Shown here: in pieces, positions 8,872 through 17,700 of the stretch
Numbering within the stretch: position 1 is the stretch's first letter
Layout of the letters: each line of letters begins with the position of its first letter
Assembly (NCBI GenBank): GCA_021784715.1
Contig: JAJYHP010000032.1
Location: 1-20,713 of the forward strand
Length of the DNA stretch: 20,713 bases
Origin: a bacterium
GTDB lineage: Bacteria > Eremiobacterota > Eremiobacteria > Baltobacterales > Baltobacteraceae
Direction of reading: 5' to 3'
Translations under genes and position numbers: made by a program
The notes under the pieces: model-generated
What the model was told of the DNA's origin: nothing
The model's input: the letters and a program-made list of their open reading frames with translations, nothing else
The model's database searches: none

Positions 8872-10308
8872 TCAATCACGATGCTTGGGAACCCAGGGCG
8901 CGACGAAGATCCCGGGATACTTGGTGTTCCCTCGAATCGGGCGGCGGAAGGCCCAAGCAAGCAATCCCGAGAGATTGGCGACCATCACGAATTGGCGGTA
9001 GCCGAAATTCTCCAGCAAGGCCGCGATAAAAAGGACCCAGACCTGGCTCAGCCGATAGGCGGTGAACGAGATTTCATCGAGCAAAATACTGATAATCGAA
9101 CCGAACATCGCAAGCACGAACACCAGGCCGAGCAGCCACCACTGCGTATTCCAGTCGAGATAGCCCAGAGCGGCCATGAGGAGCGAGAAGAGAACGCCTC
9201 CGATGACGACGACCGGAGCGAGCCATTCAAAAAACACCAGATAGGGCATCGTCACCCAACTAAAGACGCCGCCGTTGCCGAAGAGCAATTTCCGATGGAT
9301 CATCACGCACTCCGAAAGGTGTCGGTGCCACCCCTTGCGCTGATTGTAGAGCACCTTCGGCGATGCGGGAACGTCGGTCCAGCAGACCGGAAACGGTGAA
9401 AATGCGATTCGATACGGCTGCCCGGTGTTGATGCAGTAATTATGGACGCGCAGCGTCATCTCCATATCTTCCCAAATGGTGTCGGTGCGGAAGCCCTCGC
9501 ACGCGATGATGATGTCACGACGCCAGAGCCCGCAGGCTCCGGAGACGATGCCGAGCGCGTTGAACGGGGCAAAGCCCATGCGCGTCGCCAAAAATGCACG
9601 CAAGTACTCCAGCACCTGAAACAGCTGCATCATATTCTTCGGCAACGACGGTTCGAAGGGCTTATCGTCGACCGGGGTCGAGGCGTTTCCCACCGCAACC
9701 GCCCCGCCGACGACGACCGTGCGGCGATCGCGTTGGAACGGCTCGACCATCCACTGCAGCGTCTGGCGATGATAGTACGAATCTGCGTCGGCGGTAAAAA
9801 GCAAGGGGTAACGAGAGAGATTGATGCCGGCGTTGAGCGCGTCGCCCTTCCCTCCGTTCGCCTTATCGATCACGCGCAGTTCCGGGTGCAACCGCGATTG
9901 ATAGACCTCGCGAACCTCCTCCGTCGGCAATTCGACGCGATAGATCCCTTCGTACGGTTCGAGCTCGAAGGCTTCGTTCAAACGCTCCAAAGTATCGTCG
10001 GTCGACCCGTCGTTTATAACGACGATCTCGAAGTTTACGTACTCCAGCGCCAGCATCGAGCGCACCGAGGTAACGATAATTTCACGCTCGTTGAAGGCCG
10101 GCACGAGCATGGTTACCGGGCGATCGAGCGTCGAGTTCGAACGGCGGACCGGATCGGCCAGATGCATCTTCACAAAGCCGGGTAAACGAAAGAGCGCTAC
10201 GCCGCCGGTAAACGCGTAGTAGCCGTTGATTACCAAAAAGTAGAAAAACAATCCGGTCTCGATAAAAACCACGATCGCTTCCATCGTCGCATGCCCGTCG
10301 ATGCTCAT
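8872..10308 (-). CDS. Processive family 2 glycosyltransferase (PgaC/NodC/hyaluronan synthase-like)
   Basis: The 478-residue inner-membrane enzyme would polymerise a polysaccharide from UDP-sugars. It has an N-terminal membrane helix (about 9-30), a cytoplasmic GT-A domain and three or four C-terminal membrane segments (about 350-455). GT2 motifs in order: VPAFNE at 69-74, VINDGSTDDT at 97-106, DKANGGKGDALNAG at 148-161, the DxD metal site as Asp174-Ala-Asp176, the general-base region as TIWEDMEM with Asp281, and QRKGW at 323-327 in place of the usual Q(Q/R)xRW. The downstream amphipathic and membrane segments fit a synthase that also translocates its product. The ATG at 10308 overlaps the HEAT gene stop as ATGA. 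The polymer cannot be named from the sequence. Confidence 0.88.
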   Translation of the reverse strand: MSIDGHATMEAIVVFIETGLFFYFLVINGYYAFTGGVALFRLPGFVKMHLADPVRRSNSTLDRPVTMLVPAFNEREIIVTSVRSMLALEYVNFEIVVINDGSTDDTLERLNEAFELEPYEGIYRVELPTEEVREVYQSRLHPELRVIDKANGGKGDALNAGINLSRYPLLFTADADSYYHRQTLQWMVEPFQRDRRTVVVGGAVAVGNASTPVDDKPFEPSLPKNMMQLFQVLEYLRAFLATRMGFAPFNALGIVSGACGLWRRDIIIACEGFRTDTIWEDMEMTLRVHNYCINTGQPYRIAFSPFPVCWTDVPASPKVLYNQRKGWHRHLSECVMIHRKLLFGNGGVFSWVTMPYLVFFEWLAPVVVIGGVLFSLLMAALGYLDWNTQWWLLGLVFVLAMFGSIISILLDEISFTAYRLSQVWVLFIAALLENFGYRQFVMVANLSGLLAWAFRRPIRGNTKYPGIFVAPWVPKHRD

Positions 10309-11477
10309 AGGCGGGCCTCCGGGGCTCCCTGCGATGCAGTTCGTCGATCGCGCAGCGGCGAACGCTGCGCCATCATCTTTCGCTCGGCGAGCGCCTGTGC
10401 GATCGCGTCGCGAGCGTATCGGTCTTCCACTTCGACGACAAAATCATCGAGCAGACCGCTCTCACCGTAGAGTTCCACGATCGCCTCCGCCGCGCGCAAG
10501 CGAACCCAGTAATCGCGGTGCGAGGCGAGTTGCAGAAGCGTCTCGCGATCGTCGTAACGAACGCACTTTCGCAATACGCGCAACGCCGAGAGCAGGACGA
10601 TCGGCGATTTGTGGGCGCAATAACGTAGCGCGAGCGCGCGATCTTCTTCCGAGGCAAGCGGAGCGAGCGAACGAAGTGCCGCGGCGACCGTCTCCTCTTC
10701 TTCGGACTCTTCGAGCACGCGCTTGCAGACCGCTCGAGCCGGGGACGGCGAGCAGAAGCGTACAAAATCGAGGAGCCGCCGTCGGCCCGCCTCGTCGGCA
10801 CCGGCAATCGCCGCGCGTAATGCTTCGTCGAGGTCGATCCGGTCGATCTCTTTGAGCATCGTCTCGACGCGCGAACGGATCCAGTCATCGCGATCGCGGA
10901 CGAGCTCTAAGACTCCGTCGGTGAAGCGAGCGTCGATACGCAGCGCACATTGGGCTGCGGCACGCGAAAGCTCCGCCCCTTCGTCGGCCGAGAGCCGGAT
11001 CGCATCGTCGAGCGCCGCGCGTTCGCGGAGTTGTCCGAGCGCGGTCAAAGCGAGAATTTTCTCGGCATCGTCACCGCGACCGAGCCAGTAGAGGGCGTGC
11101 CGGTCGAGACCGATATCGTAGGCGAGTGTATCGAGTTTTGGGAGCACCTCGCGCGCGCGGTCGCGATCCTTATCGCGAAGCTGGTGAAATTGCGAAAACA
11201 ACGCGATCACCGTAAACCAATCGCGCCGACCCACGCGCGGCAGCACCTCAGGGAGCGGTTCGCCGGTATATGCCGTCTTGAAAACGGAACGCCAGCGCTG
11301 CGTGAGCCGTTCCTGCCGTCGCCGAACGATCGAGTTGCGCGTGCGCAGGAACACAAAGGCAACGATCAGTGCTGCGGTCATGATCGACGAGAACAGAACG
11401 CTCAGTTCGATGAGCCACAGCAGTGGTTCAGAGGCGCTCGCGAAGCGCAACACGTACCTCGAAGCGATCGTATGCAC
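10305..11477 (-). CDS. Membrane-anchored HEAT-repeat protein of the polysaccharide operon
   Basis: The 390-residue product has one membrane helix (about 19-44) followed at once by a strongly basic stretch (RTRNSIVRRRQERLTQRWR), so the C-terminal domain should lie in the cytoplasm. From about 80 to 365 it consists of paired amphipathic helices with HEAT-type spacing, for example KILALTALGQLRERAALDDA, DWIRSRVETMLKEI and DYWVRLRAAEAIVELYGESGL. Such repeats form a protein-binding solenoid, and no enzymatic motif is seen. The most upstream start, GTG at 11477, overlaps the barrel-protein gene by 50 bases; GTG at 11453 or TTG at 11450, just after GAGG, are alternatives. It ends in a 4-base overlap with the GT2 gene, which suggests a fixed partnership with that synthase. 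Confidence 0.75.
   Translation of the reverse strand: MHTIASRYVLRFASASEPLLWLIELSVLFSSIMTAALIVAFVFLRTRNSIVRRRQERLTQRWRSVFKTAYTGEPLPEVLPRVGRRDWFTVIALFSQFHQLRDKDRDRAREVLPKLDTLAYDIGLDRHALYWLGRGDDAEKILALTALGQLRERAALDDAIRLSADEGAELSRAAAQCALRIDARFTDGVLELVRDRDDWIRSRVETMLKEIDRIDLDEALRAAIAGADEAGRRRLLDFVRFCSPSPARAVCKRVLEESEEEETVAAALRSLAPLASEEDRALALRYCAHKSPIVLLSALRVLRKCVRYDDRETLLQLASHRDYWVRLRAAEAIVELYGESGLLDDFVVEVEDRYARDAIAQALAERKMMAQRSPLRDRRTASQGAPEARL
10316..10320 (-). promoter_or_regulatory. Ribosome binding site of the GT2 gene
   Basis: GGAGG on the minus strand lies 7 bases before the ATG at 10308, inside the last codons of the HEAT-repeat gene. It supports coupled but independently efficient translation of the synthase. 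Confidence 0.65.
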
Positions 11478-12213
11478 CGGTCAAACCATACCACCCAAGG
11501 CCGAGATCGAGCCCCGTGCGCGACGATAGCCGGTGCGTATCGCCGAGAAAGACCGTTAAACTGTGATAGACCGCCGGCGGCGCTCCGAGGCCGACATTTT
11601 CGACGTCGCGCCCGGTCGAGAGCGCGAGGTTCTCCGTATCGCAAGGTAGGTAACGCGCCATTGAAACGCCCTCGGAGAGCGCGATTCCCGGAACGTTCGT
11701 CAGCCGCGCAAAGGTTACGGTGCCCGCTACGCGGAGATCGCGGAAGTAGCGATCCATGCCGAGGTGCTCGATCGACGCGCCGACCGTGCTGTACTGCCGG
11801 GAGGCATACCCGGCCTGGTAACCATACCCGCCGCCGGCGCGGAGATCGAGGTCCCCTTGCAGGCTCGAGGCCGGCAAAATATTGTGCTGCGGGCTAAACG
11901 AACCGATGAAATCGATGATTGCGTGCGGCCGCACCGCGAGATAGGCGCCGCCCTCGTAATCGTTATCGTTCTGCCCGAAACGCACGTCGTCGGCAGCGCG
12001 AATATAGGCGGAGTGCCGATTTCCGTCGCGCTCTTCCAGCAGCAACGAACTGCCGCTCCAATTGCCTCGGTTTCTCGTCATCGTCGCGCTCGACGCACCT
12101 ACCTCCATCGTCACGCGTTGCGTCGGCGGCGGCGGAATGCTGCAACGCGCCGATGCAGCCGTCGGCATTCCGATGACGAACAGTATCGTCGCGAGCGCGG
12201 AGCATCGTCTCAT
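11428..12213 (-). CDS. YaiO-family outer-membrane beta-barrel protein
   Basis: This 261-residue protein starts with a Sec signal peptide (MRRC, hydrophobic core, probable cleavage after ASA at residue 22). The mature part is rich in alternating hydrophobic/polar strands and in Gly, Tyr and Asp. It carries YaiO-like features such as RFGQNDNDYEGGAYLAVRP (about 78-96), repeated GYGYQAGYASRQYS-type strand turns, and HLGMDRYFRDLRV. YaiO proteins are predicted porin-like barrels found with polysaccharide synthases. Here it could be the outer-membrane exit for the polymer. The last residue is Leu rather than the common aromatic, and the length suits roughly a 10-12 strand barrel. The ATG at 12213 overlaps the upstream epimerase stop as ATGA. 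The family call is fairly likely; the export role is inferred from neighbours. Confidence 0.68.
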   Translation of the reverse strand: MRRCSALATILFVIGMPTAASARCSIPPPPTQRVTMEVGASSATMTRNRGNWSGSSLLLEERDGNRHSAYIRAADDVRFGQNDNDYEGGAYLAVRPHAIIDFIGSFSPQHNILPASSLQGDLDLRAGGGYGYQAGYASRQYSTVGASIEHLGMDRYFRDLRVAGTVTFARLTNVPGIALSEGVSMARYLPCDTENLALSTGRDVENVGLGAPPAVYHSLTVFLGDTHRLSSRTGLDLGLGWYGLTGAYDRFEVRVALRERL

Positions 12214-13184
12214 CGGTGTGCCGGAGATCGCAGCCCCGCGATGACGTCGTCGAGAATACTTTCAAGCGGGATCTTCGGTTCGAACGAAATCACTCGCCGC
12301 GCCTTCGCGATATCGGGAACGCGGCGCATGATCTCCTCGAATCCGGCGGGATAGGCGCGAGAAAAGGGAACGAACTCGATCGCCGATCTCGATGCCGCAC
12401 GTTCGACGATCTGCTTGGCAAGTTCGATAATGGTCATCTCCACGGGATTTCCGATATTCAGGACCTCCCCGGCCAACGCATCGATGCGAAGCAATATCGC
12501 GAGCAGTGCGTCCGTCACGTCGCGGACCGAACAAAAACATCTCGTCTGCGTTCCGTCGCCGTAGACCGTTAAGGGTGCGCCGGAGAGCGCCTGTGCCGTG
12601 AGGCGCGGGACGACCATCCCATAACGACCGCTCTGCCGGGCGCCGACGGTATTGAAGAGCCGCACGACGACGACCGGGAGTCCGCGCTCTTGCTGCAGCG
12701 CGAGCGAATAGAATTCATCGTAGGCTTTGGCGCAGGCGTAGCTCCATCGTCCGATCGTCGGCGACCCAAAACAAATCGGGTCGCTCTCGCTCGACGGTAT
12801 TTTTGTGGAGTGTCCATAGACCTCCGATGTCGAGGCGATGAGGATCGGCGTTTTTTGTTTGAGCGCCGCCTGCACGACGCTCTCGGTACCGCGAGCGTTC
12901 ACGTCGAGCGTATCGAAGGGGCTTTCGACGATAATCCGCAGTCCGATCCGTGCGGCGAGGTGGACGACGGCATCGCAATGCTCCATCGCGCGTTCGACGA
13001 GCAACGTGTCGCGGATATCCCCCTGGATGAATCTGCATCCGGGACGCGCGAGCGCACCGGTAAGGTTGAGGAGACTCCCGGTGGAGAGATCGTCGAGTGC
13101 GGTCACCGCGTGTCCCGCATCGAGGAGCAGATCGCAGAGATGCGAGCCGATAAAGCCCGCCCCTCCGGTAACGAGGACTCTCAC
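12210..13184 (-). CDS. NAD-dependent nucleotide-sugar epimerase/dehydratase (extended SDR)
   Basis: The 324-residue cytoplasmic enzyme has the extended short-chain dehydrogenase layout. Seen: Rossmann motif TGGAGFIGSHL at 6-16, the acidic NAD-selecting end of strand two (ALDDLSTG at 29-36), VVHLAA at 73-78, the catalytic Ser/Thr strand ASTSEVYG at 117-124, and catalytic Tyr149-x-x-x-Lys153 in RWSYACAKAYDEFY. The late GDGTQTRCFCSVRDV resembles the substrate region of UDP-glucuronate decarboxylases and UDP-hexuronate 4-epimerases. As the gene after a UDP-sugar 6-dehydrogenase it probably acts on the resulting UDP-uronic acid, but epimerisation and decarboxylation cannot be separated by eye. The start is GTG at 13184, overlapping the upstream stop as GTGA, with GAAGGT 9 bases ahead. 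Confidence 0.85.
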   Translation of the reverse strand: MRVLVTGGAGFIGSHLCDLLLDAGHAVTALDDLSTGSLLNLTGALARPGCRFIQGDIRDTLLVERAMEHCDAVVHLAARIGLRIIVESPFDTLDVNARGTESVVQAALKQKTPILIASTSEVYGHSTKIPSSESDPICFGSPTIGRWSYACAKAYDEFYSLALQQERGLPVVVVRLFNTVGARQSGRYGMVVPRLTAQALSGAPLTVYGDGTQTRCFCSVRDVTDALLAILLRIDALAGEVLNIGNPVEMTIIELAKQIVERAASRSAIEFVPFSRAYPAGFEEIMRRVPDIAKARRVISFEPKIPLESILDDVIAGLRSPAHR

Positions 13185-14638
13185 AATGCGTAGACCTTCG
13201 CCGACGATGCCACCGCCTTTTCATGCGGGATGACTTGGCGCGTATCGACGATGAGCGAAGCATGGTCGAGAATCGCCTGGTAATCGACGACCTCGTGATC
13301 GGCGAGAATCACCACGCAGTCGGCGCGCGCAAGATGGACGGGATCGAGCGGAACGCTGGTGAGCGTATCGACCCGCCGGCGGCGCAGCGAAGGCGCCTCC
13401 CCGGAGCGATCTCCGGCACGCCGTTCGTAGGGAACGAAGACGCGCGGCCGCCACTCCGGCCAATCGTTATGCCGGCCGTGGAGTTCGGCGACATACGGAT
13501 CGTGATAGGAGACCACCGCACCACGCATGCGCAAGCGATCGATGACCGCAATCGCCGGGCTACGTCGCGTATCGTCGATATTCTTCTTGTACGCCACGCC
13601 GATGACGAGAATATGGGCATCGCGCAACGACTTCCTTGCCTCGTTGAGCGCCCCGGCGATCAGCTCGACCACGTAGCCGGGCATCTGCGCATTGACATCT
13701 TCGGCAAGCTCGATGAAGCGCGACGTAAAGCCCTGCCGCTTCGACTCCCAAGCAAGATAATGCGGATCGAGCGGAATGCAGTGCCCGCCGACGCCGGGGC
13801 CGGGTTGAAACGGCATAAACCCGAAAGGCTTGGTCGACGCCGCGGCGATAACCTCGCCCGAATCGATGTTGAGCTGACGGCAGAGGCGCGCGAACTCGTT
13901 GATGAAACCGATGTTCACCAGACGAAAAGTATTCTCGAGGAGCTTTACCGTCTCGGCAGCGCGCGCCGACGAGACGACGTGGGTCTCTTCAAAAATCGCG
14001 CCGTACAACAGTCGTGCTGCATCGGCGGAACGTTTGCTGCAGCCGCCGATAATTTTCGGTATCCGGCGCAGCGGGAGATCTCTTCCCGGATCGATGCGCT
14101 CCGGCGAGAATGCGACCAAAAAATCGCGGTCGGCCGCAAGGTTCGAACGCTCGAGAATCGGGACGAGTATTTCTTCGGTGGTCCCGGGATAGGTCGTCGA
14201 TTCTAAGACCACTAACTGCCCCGGCCGCAATGCGCCCGCGATCTGCTCGGCGGCATCGAAGATACAGGTGAGATCGGGGAGATTCCCAAGCCCTAACGGG
14301 GTTGGAACGCAGATGACGACGGCGTCGCACTCGGCGAGCCTGGTAAAATCGCCGCTGCATTCCAGGCGCCCCGCCGTAACCAGCGCTGCGACCCGTTCCT
14401 CGGGAACGTCGCGAATATGCGAGCGTCCGGCGTTTAGAAGGACGACTCGCTCGGCGTCGATATCGAAACCGACCGCTTTGGGAAATTCTGCGGCGAACTC
14501 GACGGCGAGCGGTAAACCGACGTAGCCGAGTCCGATAATGCCGATCGTCGAAGTTCTCGTAGAGAGCCGACGTACGAGCTCGTCAACGTGAATAGAGAGC
14601 GACTTCGATGCCCGCGGGCCGGCGGCGCGCTTTCCCAT
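13181..14638 (-). CDS. Nucleotide-sugar 6-dehydrogenase (UDP-GlcNAc/UDP-glucose dehydrogenase family, WbpA-like)
   Basis: The 485-residue enzyme oxidises C6 of a UDP-sugar to the uronic acid in two NAD-dependent steps. Motifs seen: Rossmann GLGYVGLPLAVEFA at 36-49, VICVPTPL at 108-115, ESTTYPGTTEE at 146-156, AFSPERIDPG at 176-185, a catalytic-site lysine with partner Asn in VKLLENTFRLVNI (Lys232, Asn236), the nucleophile Cys287 in GPGVGGHCIPLDPHYL, and GVAYKKNIDDTRRSPA in the C-terminal domain. FSPERxDPG and the HCIPLDPHYL form favour the WbpA/WecC group that acts on N-acetylated hexosamines, but UDP-glucose is not excluded. It is the first gene of the polysaccharide block. The ATG at 14638 has GGGAG close upstream. 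Confidence 0.88.
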   Translation of the reverse strand: MGKRAAGPRASKSLSIHVDELVRRLSTRTSTIGIIGLGYVGLPLAVEFAAEFPKAVGFDIDAERVVLLNAGRSHIRDVPEERVAALVTAGRLECSGDFTRLAECDAVVICVPTPLGLGNLPDLTCIFDAAEQIAGALRPGQLVVLESTTYPGTTEEILVPILERSNLAADRDFLVAFSPERIDPGRDLPLRRIPKIIGGCSKRSADAARLLYGAIFEETHVVSSARAAETVKLLENTFRLVNIGFINEFARLCRQLNIDSGEVIAAASTKPFGFMPFQPGPGVGGHCIPLDPHYLAWESKRQGFTSRFIELAEDVNAQMPGYVVELIAGALNEARKSLRDAHILVIGVAYKKNIDDTRRSPAIAVIDRLRMRGAVVSYHDPYVAELHGRHNDWPEWRPRVFVPYERRAGDRSGEAPSLRRRRVDTLTSVPLDPVHLARADCVVILADHEVVDYQAILDHASLIVDTRQVIPHEKAVASSAKVYAL

Positions 14639-14669
14639 AGGTTCTCCCGTCAGCAGTTACGTTGCTAGT

Positions 14670-14697
14670 TAGGGGAGCCGAGAAGGCACTCCTCCTA
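14670..14697 (-). terminator. Imperfect hairpin between metH and the polysaccharide operon
   Basis: In the 63-base gap TAGGGGAGCC (14670-14679) can pair with GG and, after CA, CTCC and CCTA (14685-14697), leaving a GAGAA loop, an unpaired CA and one bulged T. There is no run of U afterwards on the minus-strand message, so at best it is a weak or factor-assisted terminator or an RNA processing site at the end of metH. Confidence 0.25.
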
Positions 14698-14701
14698 GCC
14701 C

Positions 14702-17700
14702 TCAGCGTTCGAGCGTTGCCGCCGCGTTGAAATAACTCGCTTGCGGATGGTGGATCACCAGCGCAGCCGTCGATTGTTCGGGGACGATTTGGAAGCTCTC
14801 GGTCAAGCGTACGCCGATCGATGCGACGGCATCGAGCAACGCGAAGGCGATCTCATGCTGCGAGAGATCGGGGCAGGCTCCGTACCCCCACGAGTAGCGT
14901 TTCCCTCGCTCGGGCGCCAGACCGAGCTCGCGCCGAATGCGTCGATGGCTCCATTCCGCTAATGCCTCGGCCGACTGGACGGAGAACCCGTGGAGGAAAT
15001 ACGATTCGCTAAAGTCACCGCGCGTATGGAGTTCTTCGATCTTCTCTGCGACCTCGGCACCGACGGTCACCACCTGCAGCGCAAGGATATCTGAGGCCGC
15101 GCCGGCGACCGGCTCGCGAAGGTAATCGGCGAGCGAGAGATGCTCCCCGCCGACCTGGCGAGCGAACGACATCCGAGCGATTTCGCGAGCCGGATCGTTC
15201 GGATCGAAGAACAGCACCTCGTCACCGCTACCGGCGACCGGGAAATAGCCGTACGCAACGCGCGGGTGGAGAATGCCGCCGCGTTCGGCTTCGGCGCGAT
15301 AACGCGCGAGCCGCGGCTCGAACTCTTCACGCACGGTCTTCTCGAACGCCTCGCCCTTCTGATTGCCGGCACCCCAGGAGAGCCGATAGAGCGACTTGAG
15401 ATCGAAGCACTCCCAGAGCTCGCGCACATCGATCTCGGCGAGCGTTCGCGCCCCCCAAAACGGCGGTTGCGGTGGTTCGACGACGACGCTTTTCACTGCC
15501 GAGATACGATTTTCGCTTGCCGGGCGCACGGGTTCTCGCAGCTTCGCCTGCGCGCGAACGGCCTCGCCCTTCACTCGCTCGACGAACCCGCGACGTCGCT
15601 CCTCATCGCCGGTGAGCACATCCATGATATCGAGCCCTTCGAAGGCATCCTTGGCATAAAATACCCCGGGCTCAAAAAGCCGTTGCCCGTCGTCGAGCAG
15701 CGCGATGCGCCGGCCGAAGTCGCGATTGATCGCGGCGCCCCCGACGATAACGGGAAAAGATAACGCTCGCGCATCTTGCTCTTGCACGCAGATCGGCATC
15801 TGCTTGCTCGTCGAGACCAATAAGGCGGAGAGGCCGATCGCGTCGGCATGTACTTCCTTTGCCTTCTCGAGAATAACGTTCATCGGCACTTGTTTGCCGA
15901 GATCGTGAACGGTATAGCCGTTGTTGGAGAGGATCGTATTCACGAGATTTTTGCCGATATCGTGGACGTCCCCGAAGACCGTCGCGAGCACGACCGTGCC
16001 CTTCGTGCTGCCCTCGCGCCGTTCGAGGAACTGCTCGACGTGAGCGACCGCGCGCTTCATCACCTCGGCCGATTGCAAAACGAACGGAAGAATGAGTTCG
16101 CCCGCACCGAAGCGATCGCCGACCTCTTTCATCGCCGGCAGCAGAACCTCGTTGAGCACCTCCACCGGCGTTCGGCGCAGCAATACTTCGTCGAGCATCG
16201 CCTCGATGCCGTCTTTTTTGCGTCGTAAGATCGCTTGATGGATCCGCGTCTCGGCCGATGTATCGCCGTCCTCATTCGAGCGCTCGTCATCGTTTTGTAC
16301 GACGACGTTTTCATAGCGCTCGATAAAGCGCGCTAATGCGTCGGGGCGACGATTGAAGACCAGGTCGTCGCACGCTTCGCGTGCATCGGCATCGAGTTCG
16401 GCATACGGGGTAATCTCTTTGGGATGCACGAGCGCGAGGTCGAGCCCGGCCTCGACGCAGTGATGCAAGAAAACGGAATTGAGCGCGGCGCGAGCGGCCG
16501 GTTTGAGACCGAAGGAAACGTTGCTCACGCCGAGCGAGGTCAGCACGCCCGGAAGCGTCGCCTTGATCGCGCGAATGCCTTCGATCGTTTCGCGCGCCGA
16601 ATCGATATATTCGGCGTCACCGGTCGCCAGCGTAAAGGTGAGATCGTCGAAAATCAGCGCCCGCGGCGGCAGACCGTATTCTCCGACGACGATATCGTAA
16701 ATGCGTTTGGCAACCTCGGCCTTTCGCTGCGCCGTCTTCGCCATTCCCGCTTCATCGATGGTCAACGCGACCACGGCGGCACCATGCTCGATCGCCATCG
16801 GAAGAATCGCATCGATCTTCGTGCGTCCGCTTTCGAGGTGCACCGAGTTCACGATCGCGCGCCCCGGATAGTTCTCCAACGCAGCGCGCACGACGGCCGC
16901 TTCGGTGGAATCGATCATGAGCGGCGCTTCCACCGACTGCGCCAAGCGGCGAACGACCGCGCGCATCTGTTCGGGTTCGTCGGTCCGTTCGGTCAACGCC
17001 GTGCATACGTCGAGAACGTGCGCTCCGCCCTCGATCTGATCGCGTGCGAGTTGTCCGATCGCTTCGTAATCATCCTCCAGCAACAGTCGCTTGACCCGGC
17101 GCGAACCTTGGCTGTTGATGCGCTCGCCGACGATGAGCGGGCGCGGTTCCTGTTCCAGCGAGACCGCCGTCATCGCGCTCGCGACGAACTCGGGGCGCGC
17201 GGGAGCGGGGCGGTGCGGCATACGCGCTTCGGCACATCCGTCGAGCGCCGTCCGTAATGAAGCGATGTGCTCCGGCGTCGTGCCGCAACAACCGCCGATC
17301 GCCCGAACGCCGAACTCCATCACGAACTCTAGGAGTTCGGCGGTGAGTTCGCTCGGCGTCTCGGGATAGATCGTCTCGCCCTTGGGCCCCATCAACGGAA
17401 GCCCCGCGTTGGGAATCACGCTGACGTAACAGCGAGAATTCTCGCCGAGGTACCGAACCGAATCGCGCATCTGCGCCGGGCCGGTCGAACAATTCAGCCC
17501 GATCACGTCGATCGGCAAGGCATCGAGAACCGCGCAGACCGCCGCGATATCGGTCCCCAACAACATGCGGCCTTCGGTGATCAGCGTCGGCTGCGCTTGA
17601 ATGGGAACGCGGCGCACGCCCTCGCGAAAGACGCGCCCGATGCCGACGATTGCGGCTTTGAGCTCCAAGAGATCCTGCATCGTCTCGAGCAACAGCAGGT

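Noticed and set aside
8554..9399. Open frame of 281 codons on the plus strand
   Set aside because: Antisense to the cyclase-like and GT2 genes and spans the gap between them; the translation has no recognisable domain.
10950..11897. Open frame of 315 codons on the plus strand
   Set aside because: Antisense to the HEAT and barrel genes, low-complexity Arg-rich translation, no ribosome site.
13223..14206. Long open frame of 327 codons on the plus strand
   Set aside because: It lies wholly antisense to the nucleotide-sugar dehydrogenase, which has all its catalytic motifs. The translation is Arg/Asp/Ile-rich without family pattern, as expected for the reverse frame of GC-rich coding DNA.
16424..17257. 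Open frame of 277 codons on the plus strand
   Set aside because: Antisense to the folate-binding part of metH; a composition artefact.
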